The notes under the pieces were generated by a model that worked only from the letters and a program-made list of their open reading frames with translations, had not been told where the DNA came from and made no database searches. A stretch of DNA of 43,403 nt from assembly GCA_022711175.1 (NCBI GenBank), contig JAKLFM010000022.1:1-43403 (forward strand), given 5' to 3'. Of this stretch, positions 37,712-43,403 are shown one piece after another; the first letter of the stretch is position 1; every line of letters starts with the position of its first letter. Position numbers and translations under genes: made by a program. The stretch is from Bacteroidota bacterium. Lineage in GTDB: Bacteria > Bacteroidota > Bacteroidia > Bacteroidales > UBA4417.

Positions 37712-39208
37712 TTACAGTGGGAGGATTATGGAGAATTCGCCCCACCTGTGCGAAAATCCCTGCTTGAATTCAGGTGATAAGAAATGTTGTGCTGCTTCAA
37801 AACCATAGCCTTTGTAATCGAAATGCAGACCAGCTTCAGCAACTCCGATAATCCGGTTCATCTGTCCCGGCTTTAAGGTGTAGGAATTATTTCTGTTGAT
37901 CATTCCGCCTTGAAGGGTAGCATCGTAGGCAATGAAACGGCCCACAGCCTGGGCATACACATAGGCTTGCCATTTTGCACTTTTCGCAGGGTTTGCATAA
38001 CTGAAACGTGAATCAGAGATACCATATTGGGCCCGCAATCCAATACCTGCGTTGTTGTAAAGGGTTCCTGCATTGAACAGGGCAATTGCGCTTAGGTTGG
38101 CTTTTCCGGTTTCGGTGAGGCATTTCTCGGCCTCGTAATTATAATTGATGATGATATCGTTGCTTATCTGAGTTTCCCATCCCTGCGGTATATCGTTGGT
38201 AGGGAAGGTTTTATGAACCAGCGTCTGTAAAAATGATCCTGGCGAGTAACGCCCGATCACACCGGCGTTCAGATTGTTGGTAATGCGAAGCTTTTTTTTG
38301 CTATCAATGTTTAATCGTTTGATTCCAAGATAGATATACGATGCAAAGGGGCGGTCGTTTTTGAGAGTGGGGGGTATGCGCGTATCGGACGATGTGTACA
38401 TGTTTTGTACAAGCAGAAGGCTTGTGCTGCTCATTGATTCATGCCTGTATGGAAGCAGTAGCTTTGAAACACTATGCCGGCTAAGCCCGGGCAATTGCAA
38501 CTCGATGGCGATGCCGTTGGTATAGTAACGATCGGTATTGTTCCAGGTAATGAGGTCGTTTTCAAAAGTAAGTTTAAGCGCAGGCCTGCTGTCGCGAAAT
38601 GTCTCAATAAATATAACTCCGGATAGGGCTTTGGAAAGATTAGCCGTATAAGCACTATCGGATGCCGGCACCAGGAACTTCATTTGCCTGAGTTTCGATA
38701 CTTTATTCTGCTGTAGCTGCAACGTTGTAGTATCAGGTTGCTCGATGGAATTGAACAATTTTGTCAGTAACCTTTGGTTTCGCTGCCGTGTTTTTACTGC
38801 TTTACCGGGGATTGCCGAAACATGGAAAATACTGCTGAATACCTTTTGAAAATCAGGAGTAGCGCAGGGAACAGGGTTCGATACCTGGTCAAAGATGAGA
38901 ATATTGTATTTGGCTGGTAAGTAATTGATGTTCAATTTAATTCTGTCACCATTCTGCTTTACGAATTCCAGGTTTTCCTTGTTGGTCGTTACAACCGGAA
39001 TATTCCCGCCGGCAAGTAGTTGTTTAATGGCACTGATTTCGTCAGTCCTGAGGTTGAGGTCCTGCTTGCTGTCGGCAAAAATCACCACCGCCGGGTGATC
39101 AATAATTTCGCTTGAATGTTTTTCATTCACCGGCAGCATCTCGCCTGCTTGTTTGCTACAAGCTGCGAGCACTGCAAGCAGAAACATCCATGCGAAATGC
39201 CTAAACAT
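37712..39208 (-). CDS. LpxR-like lipid A deacylase domain fused to N-terminal lipoprotein domain
   Basis: 498 residues. The N terminus is a lipoprotein signal (LLAVLAACSK, lipobox Cys17). Residues about 20-205 form a domain I do not recognise (strands such as AVVIFA and YNILIFDQ alternate with helices). Residues 210-498 match the LpxR (DUF2219) barrel: FENDLITWNNTDRYYTNGI with the catalytic Asn217-Asp218 pair, NDRPFASYIYLG, His332 in VHKTFPTNDIPQGWETQ, and a final barrel strand WGEFSIILPL. LpxR removes the 3'-acyloxyacyl group of lipid A in the outer membrane and known members are the barrel alone. It sits between a CapA-like gene and an outer-membrane barrel gene, same strand. Confidence 0.85.
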   Translation of the reverse strand: MFRHFAWMFLLAVLAACSKQAGEMLPVNEKHSSEIIDHPAVVIFADSKQDLNLRTDEISAIKQLLAGGNIPVVTTNKENLEFVKQNGDRIKLNINYLPAKYNILIFDQVSNPVPCATPDFQKVFSSIFHVSAIPGKAVKTRQRNQRLLTKLFNSIEQPDTTTLQLQQNKVSKLRQMKFLVPASDSAYTANLSKALSGVIFIETFRDSRPALKLTFENDLITWNNTDRYYTNGIAIELQLPGLSRHSVSKLLLPYRHESMSSTSLLLVQNMYTSSDTRIPPTLKNDRPFASYIYLGIKRLNIDSKKKLRITNNLNAGVIGRYSPGSFLQTLVHKTFPTNDIPQGWETQISNDIIINYNYEAEKCLTETGKANLSAIALFNAGTLYNNAGIGLRAQYGISDSRFSYANPAKSAKWQAYVYAQAVGRFIAYDATLQGGMINRNNSYTLKPGQMNRIIGVAEAGLHFDYKGYGFEAAQHFLSPEFKQGFSHRWGEFSIILPL

Positions 39209-39291
39209 ATCCGGTAAACCCTTAATTCACAGGTGGTAAAATTAATCTAAAATTGTCATGGAAGTAATAACATTTGCCGGTTTTAATGTTG

Positions 39292-40155
39292 CTATTCGGC
39301 AAAAAGCAGGCTGTTAAGGATAAACCGCATGTAAATTCCCACTCCAGGAGTGAAGCGTTTATACCCTTCGAGGTTGATGCGGTTCCAGTTGGCGGTTATT
39401 CCGGGTTCGAGCACGATGCCGTTATCAAAGGTTACCGAAGCGCCAACTCCTGCTGACAGCCCAAATCCTATGCCACCTTCATAAACGCTGAACGTTTGCA
39501 TACTTGTATTCGGAACGTAATTCTGCTTACCGTATATGTTGATCATTGAATATTCCTTGCTTTCGATATACAGCGCATTCTTGAGCACCTTGGTATTGTT
39601 CACATTGATGCCGCCCAGGGCAAAATACATAACATTGGCTTTGTTGCTTTCGAAAAACCGCTTGAGTGCCAGGTTGAAATAAACGCGTTCTTCAATGCCT
39701 TTAACCGGGTAGAGCCGCAGGTCTGGATTTGTAGAGTATTCTTTCGGGTCAACTTCAATACTGATGGCATCATTGGCTTTCAATTTCAGGTAATTGAATT
39801 CGAAAATCAGTGAATAAAGTTTATTGAAACGATATTCGCCGAACAAGCCGGGGTTTATGGCTATTTTGTAGTGCATGTTTTCAGGAAGGCCGTTATCAGC
39901 GATAAACACGGTATCGTTTGCATCGAGGGCATTGTATATTTCCTGGTACCAATAGTAATTGTTAAAAACCCAGCTTGCCTTGTTTTCATTCGAACTGCTG
40001 CCATTATAATAATTTGCAGTATATCCCGATGGGTAATACAACCCGAAATTCAATCCAAAAGTCCAGCCATTGTACTCCTCGTTTTTTTGTGCAGAGAGCT
40101 GCCTGCTGGAGAAAAAGAGGAGGATTGCAAGAAAAAGAAGCCGGGAGTGTTTCAT
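39292..40155 (-). CDS. outer-membrane beta-barrel protein
   Basis: 287 residues. Signal peptide MKHSRLLFLAILLFFSSRQLSA-Q. The remainder has alternating strands with glycine turns and aromatic residues (WTFGLNFGLYYPSG, LFGEYRFNKLYSLIFEFNYLKL, GIGFGLSAGVGASVTFDNGIVLEPGITANW), and ends with GVGIYMRFIL and a short tail, as in small PorT/OmpW-like barrels. No ligand can be inferred. TATCTTTG at 40181-40174 upstream is a -7 box match without a -33 box. It lies 83 bp ahead of the LpxR-like gene. Confidence 0.8.
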   Translation of the reverse strand: MKHSRLLFLAILLFFSSRQLSAQKNEEYNGWTFGLNFGLYYPSGYTANYYNGSSSNENKASWVFNNYYWYQEIYNALDANDTVFIADNGLPENMHYKIAINPGLFGEYRFNKLYSLIFEFNYLKLKANDAISIEVDPKEYSTNPDLRLYPVKGIEERVYFNLALKRFFESNKANVMYFALGGINVNNTKVLKNALYIESKEYSMINIYGKQNYVPNTSMQTFSVYEGGIGFGLSAGVGASVTFDNGIVLEPGITANWNRINLEGYKRFTPGVGIYMRFILNSLLFAE

Positions 40156-40234
40156 ATGAAAGAAGTATTACGGCAAAGATAACTATTTTGATTGCGGGGA
40201 AGTTGGTATTACGCTGTAGGTATTCTTGCCGAAA

Positions 40235-41509
40235 TTAAAAGATCAGACTAATGAAAAGCCTGATATTTAGGAAGGTAACCAGCAAGCCAATGCCAAACAG
40301 CAAGAATGCAAGCGGTTTTGAATTGGCATATTTGCCCATAACTTTTTTTGACGAAGTAAGATAAACCTGCAGGAAAATTGTGAACGGCAATTGAATGCTC
40401 AACAGCATCTGTGAGATGATAAGTCCTTTGAATGGATCACCAACTACGAAAATGATCAACAGGGCCAGGGAGAGTGACATCAAAACGCCAATGCGGCTGT
40501 GATTATCCTTCATATCGAAAGGTTCACCGAAAAAGCCGGCAAAAATACTCCCGCCGGCCATCGCTGAAGTAATTGTTGATGAAACACCTGCAAAAAGCAG
40601 CGCCACGGCAAATATCACGGCAGCATTGTTGCCAAGCAGAGGCTGAAGCATCCCCTGAGCCTGTTGTAATTCGGATACCTGCACTTTGTTGGCGAAAAAC
40701 GTAGATGCAGCCATCAGGATCATGGCGCTGTTTATGGCCCAGCCTACGATCATTGAAAACAAGGTATCGAGAAATTCGAACTTGAGTTGTTTTTTAATAA
40801 CTGCCTCATTCTCAAGATTCCATTGTCTGCTCTGAATGATTTCGGAATGCAGAAACAGGTTGTGAGGCATCACAACGGCTCCCAATACGCTCATAACCAC
40901 AATCATTGAACCATCCGGAATAGTCGGTTTAACCCAGCCGGCAGCAGCCTGCATCCAGTTGATGTCAGTCAGCGAAAGCTCATAGATAAAGGACAGGCCA
41001 ATAATTGAAACAAACCCGATGATCCATTTCTCAAGTTTGCGGTATGAGTTAGTGAACAGTAGGATCAAAACAGTGATGAAAACTATAATTGCTCCTGCTT
41101 TCACAGGAATTCCGAACAGCATCTGCAAGGCAATGGCGCCACCAAGCAACTCAGCCATTGAAGTGGAAATGGAAGCAGCAACAGCCGATGTAAGAATGCT
41201 TCGCGACGTAAATACGCTGGTGTGCTTTGTGGCTGCTTCGGAAAGGCAAAGGCCTGTTGCGATGCCTAAATGGGCAACATTGTGCTGCAAGATAATGAGC
41301 ATAATGGTCGAAAGGGTAACCATCCACAACAATGTGTAACCATAATCGGAACCCGCAGCAAGATTGGAGGCCCAGTTGCCCGGATCGATAAATCCAACGG
41401 TCACCAAAAGGCCGGGACCAATGTATTTCAGGATTTCGAGCCCGCCGAAAACGGGACGGTAATCCTTGCGGTCAATGTTTTTAAATAAGTTGAAGAGGCG
41501 CGATAACAT
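40235..41509 (-). CDS. Nramp family divalent metal ion transporter
   Basis: About 424 residues from the ATG at 41509 (MLSRLFNLFKNI); a start at 41578 would overlap the upstream gene. Eleven or so membrane helices are evident. The metal site residues are present: DPGNW in helix 1 and GAVVMPHNLFLHS in helix 6 (the Met that selects transition metals over calcium, and the conserved His). Nramp proteins import Mn2+ or Fe2+ with protons. No MntR box or Fur box was recognised. It follows the molybdenum-carrier-like gene by 52 bp. Confidence 0.93.
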   Translation of the reverse strand: MLSRLFNLFKNIDRKDYRPVFGGLEILKYIGPGLLVTVGFIDPGNWASNLAAGSDYGYTLLWMVTLSTIMLIILQHNVAHLGIATGLCLSEAATKHTSVFTSRSILTSAVAASISTSMAELLGGAIALQMLFGIPVKAGAIIVFITVLILLFTNSYRKLEKWIIGFVSIIGLSFIYELSLTDINWMQAAAGWVKPTIPDGSMIVVMSVLGAVVMPHNLFLHSEIIQSRQWNLENEAVIKKQLKFEFLDTLFSMIVGWAINSAMILMAASTFFANKVQVSELQQAQGMLQPLLGNNAAVIFAVALLFAGVSSTITSAMAGGSIFAGFFGEPFDMKDNHSRIGVLMSLSLALLIIFVVGDPFKGLIISQMLLSIQLPFTIFLQVYLTSSKKVMGKYANSKPLAFLLFGIGLLVTFLNIRLFISLIF

Positions 41510-41561
41510 ACCTGCTATTTGAATTCGGAAAGATACATCTAATTCATAAACTGGGTTATCC

Positions 41562-42065
41562 TCAATTTGTTCGTGCACGAATCAACGCCCGATCCTGAAC
41601 AGTAAAAGACATAAACAGCTTTAAAAGGAATTCATGAGCAGAATTATATATCCCCGGACTACTTTTTTCGCGTGGGCCGGCAATGTTAAGGATACGGATT
41701 TCATATTTCTCGATCCATCGGATGGTATGATCAGGGTCTGGTTTTGAATCAAGGTCAACAATAAGCAGCGGTTTCTGTTTTTGCCTGCAAATTGAAGCAG
41801 TGAGCGTCGTACCCCGGTCAAAACCCAGCTGAAATAGAATGATTGTGCCATCTGAATTTTCAATATTCAGACGTGTTCGCTCGGGATATTGCGAAGTCTT
41901 GGTTTCGTTCAACGGGTAACAGAGGGGGATTGTGCCATCCTCAGCCCGGCGGTGTTTTGGACAAAATCCGCCGCAAGGAATTCCAAGTGCCAAAGCAGCA
42001 TCAAGCGCAGCACGATCAACGCCCGTTTGTCCACCCGAAATTATTTTTACAGGCAATCTTTTCAT
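41562..42065 (-). CDS. putative molybdenum carrier protein (Rossmann/LOG-like)
   Basis: 167 residues from the ATG at 42065 (MKRLPVKIISGGQTGVDRA). The N-terminal motif IISGGQTGVDRAALDAALALG, then GGFCPKHRRAEDGTIP, Y-P-E-R-T-R-L-N-I-E-N-S-D-G-T and the later LNIAGPREKSSPGIY match the putative molybdenum carrier family (related to lysine-decarboxylase-like Rossmann proteins). Molybdopterin or nucleotide binding has been proposed for the family; there is no Mo-cofactor gene nearby. TATATTTG at 42104-42097 upstream is a -7 box match. Confidence 0.85.
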   Translation of the reverse strand: MKRLPVKIISGGQTGVDRAALDAALALGIPCGGFCPKHRRAEDGTIPLCYPLNETKTSQYPERTRLNIENSDGTIILFQLGFDRGTTLTASICRQKQKPLLIVDLDSKPDPDHTIRWIEKYEIRILNIAGPREKSSPGIYNSAHEFLLKLFMSFTVQDRALIRARTN

Positions 42066-42119
42066 ACTCAGAATGATCGGGGTAAAGCCGGCCACACAAA
42101 TATAAATCCGTAACAGCTA

Positions 42120-42386
42120 TCAGGTAACTATAAAAACTATCGCCACAAGGCAGGCAATAGCGGCAATTATGCCAATAGTGCGGGTTTCTTTCCGGATCTT
42201 CTCCCTGCAATCATCAATTTTCTGCTTTGTCGGTTCGGTTTCAATATTTAATTTGCCTGCTTCCGTCAACCACTTCAAAGCCGGGCGGTATAGCTCGATT
42301 TTAAGGAAATCGTTGGCACGATTCATATAATCATCGTACAACTTCTGCTCCGGGCTGAGGTTTGAGTTATTGTTGCTGTGATCCAT
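42120..42386 (-). CDS. small tail-anchored protein with TPR-like helices
   Basis: 88 residues from the ATG at 42386 (MDHSNNNSNLSPEQ). Residues 15-65 look like a helical pair of TPR type (YMNRANDFLKIELYRPALKWLTEAGKL). A single membrane segment covers 70-87 (TIGIIAAIACLVAIVFIV) to the C terminus, so it is predicted to be tail-anchored with the helices in the cytoplasm. TAAATTTG at 42414-42407 on the minus strand, about 20 nt ahead of the ATG, fits a -7 box. I do not recognise a function. It is divergent from the membrane-anchored protease gene. Confidence 0.75.
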   Translation of the reverse strand: MDHSNNNSNLSPEQKLYDDYMNRANDFLKIELYRPALKWLTEAGKLNIETEPTKQKIDDCREKIRKETRTIGIIAAIACLVAIVFIVT

Positions 42387-42536
42387 GGCTAAATTATTAG
42401 TAAACACAAATTTATCATCGTAATTCTGAAAATTGAGCATATTCACCAATAAAAAGGGGGAATTTTAGGATTATTCTGTTGTATATTTACCCAATAGTTA
42501 CAAACCATTATTAACCATCTCATTAATTTTTCAATT

Positions 42537-43403
42537 ATGCCAATCAGAATCGTTAAAGACCGTGAACGTACAACCGAAGACAATTACCCGGGTGGAGGAG
42601 GTGGAGGTGGCGGCCAGTTGCCCGGCGGATTAAACACAGGTTGCCTTACAGCACTATTGCCTTTGCTACTCAAGAATCCAAAAATCCTGATTGCCATCGT
42701 TGTTATCGGGGCGGCAGTTTATTTTTTAGGCGGACAAAAAAGCTGCAATATGTTGCAGCAGGTCGCAGGTGATGGTAGTGCATTCAGCCTTGGCGGTATG
42801 CTTGATACTTCGATGTACCGTCAGGCAGAAATCTTTGAACCGCTTTCTGACAATGTTAAAAACCCGATGCCAGAGCGTGTCAGCCTTCAGGAGTTTTGCC
42901 CCGACCGGATGAACCAGGGCCAGCAGGGATCGTGTGTGGCATGGTCGAGTGCTTATGCTGCTAGGTCAATTCTTTTTGCGAGGCAATCAGGGCAGGATCC
43001 TGATGTCAATGCTTTCAGCCCGTCGTTTTTGTATAACCAAATAGGCCTCGACGGTTGCCAGGGGTCCTACATTATCCGGGCAATGGAATTTATGAAAGAT
43101 AAAGGTGCTGTGCCACTCAAACAGTTTCCTTATGATGAAAACGACTGTTCAACACAACCCGACCGATATCAGTTGCAGTCGGCAGAGCAGTTTCGTACCA
43201 AGGGCTATAACCGCCTTTCACAAAGTACTGACGATAATAAGGTGGACATGCTGGCGGTGAAGCAAAACCTGGCACAGGGAGCGCCAGTAGTAATAGGAAT
43301 GATGGTGGGAGGCAGCTTTATGCAACCAATGATCGGCCAAAAAGTGTGGATTCCGACCGGCGATGATTACAACATGATGGGTTTTGGTGGTCATGCAATG
43401 TGT
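42537..43403 (+). CDS. membrane-anchored C1 (papain-like) cysteine protease, 3' truncated
   Basis: Open from the ATG at 42537 to the window end, 289 codons. Order: a basic/acidic N terminus, an eight-glycine run at residues 19-26, a membrane helix at about 50-63 (PKILIAIVVIGAAVYFLGG), a linker, then a papain-family domain. The catalytic cysteine is in GQQGSCVAWSSAYAARS near residue 132, and the catalytic His in GGHAM at the very end of the window; the distance between them suits the C1 family. The active-site Asn is beyond the window. The topology (N-in, protease outside) is inferred. Substrate and partners are unknown. Confidence 0.85.
   Translation, partial: MPIRIVKDRERTTEDNYPGGGGGGGGQLPGGLNTGCLTALLPLLLKNPKILIAIVVIGAAVYFLGGQKSCNMLQQVAGDGSAFSLGGMLDTSMYRQAEIFEPLSDNVKNPMPERVSLQEFCPDRMNQGQQGSCVAWSSAYAARSILFARQSGQDPDVNAFSPSFLYNQIGLDGCQGSYIIRAMEFMKDKGAVPLKQFPYDENDCSTQPDRYQLQSAEQFRTKGYNRLSQSTDDNKVDMLAVKQNLAQGAPVVIGMMVGGSFMQPMIGQKVWIPTGDDYNMMGFGGHAMC

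Overview
The window reads as a chromosomal segment of a Bacteroidota bacterium, most likely a free-living or environmental Bacteroidales-like lineage (inference). The evidence is the promoter grammar (two exact TTTG-N19-TAnnTTTG promoters, several isolated TAnnTTTG boxes), the general lack of Shine-Dalgarno sequences with one conspicuous exception before hpf, and a protein set typical of the phylum: a ComEC tail, short HPF, DUF3467 after rpoC, a periplasmic tricorn-like S41 protease, UPF0316, a DUF349 protein, a large AsmA protein and several outer-membrane barrels. No insertion sequence, integrase of mobile type, CRISPR array or rRNA gene was seen.

Layout. 1-2.2 kb: the 3' end of a comEC-like gene, converging with an EEP-family hydrolase and a DUF192 protein. 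2.4-4.4 kb: a membrane polyferredoxin (NapH-like) with an unusual C-terminal extension, then a tRNA-Val on the opposite strand. 4.5-19.6 kb: the information-processing core rpsU-xerC-hpf / tRNA-Thr-Tyr-Gly-Thr-tuf / tRNA-Trp-secE-nusG-rplK-rplA-rplJ-rplL-rpoB-rpoC, the same tRNA4-tuf-secE-nusG-rpl-rpo order known from E. coli, with tRNA-Trp inserted before secE. Terminators, promoters and large hairpins mark the operon joints, including the rplL-rpoB and rpoB-rpoC spacers. 19.7-27.5 kb: DUF3467 protein, NYN-domain protein, tricorn-like protease (opposite strand), UPF0316 membrane protein, a MinD-like ferredoxin ATPase with a decayed P-loop, and a methionine gamma-lyase-like enzyme. 27.6-36.5 kb: a patatin-Omp85 fusion (type Vd secretion architecture), a five-repeat DUF349 protein, chorismate synthase, and an AsmA-family protein ending in eleven perfect 11-residue repeats. 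36.5-42.1 kb, minus strand: CapA-like protein, an LpxR-like lipid A deacylase fused to a lipoprotein domain, an outer-membrane barrel, an Nramp transporter and a putative molybdenum carrier. 42.1-43.4 kb: a small tail-anchored protein divergent from a membrane-anchored papain-like protease cut by the window edge.

The first half is ordinary housekeeping sequence whose interest lies in its regulatory joints. The second half is largely envelope biology: lipid A and phospholipid hydrolysis, lipid transport (AsmA), periplasmic proteolysis and metal uptake. I do not see a clear defence system or mobile element. The best candidates for something undescribed are the undecad tail of the AsmA protein, the single-cysteine HMA-like tandem on the polyferredoxin, the lipoprotein-LpxR fusion and the start-less, P-loop-degenerate MinD-like ATPase.
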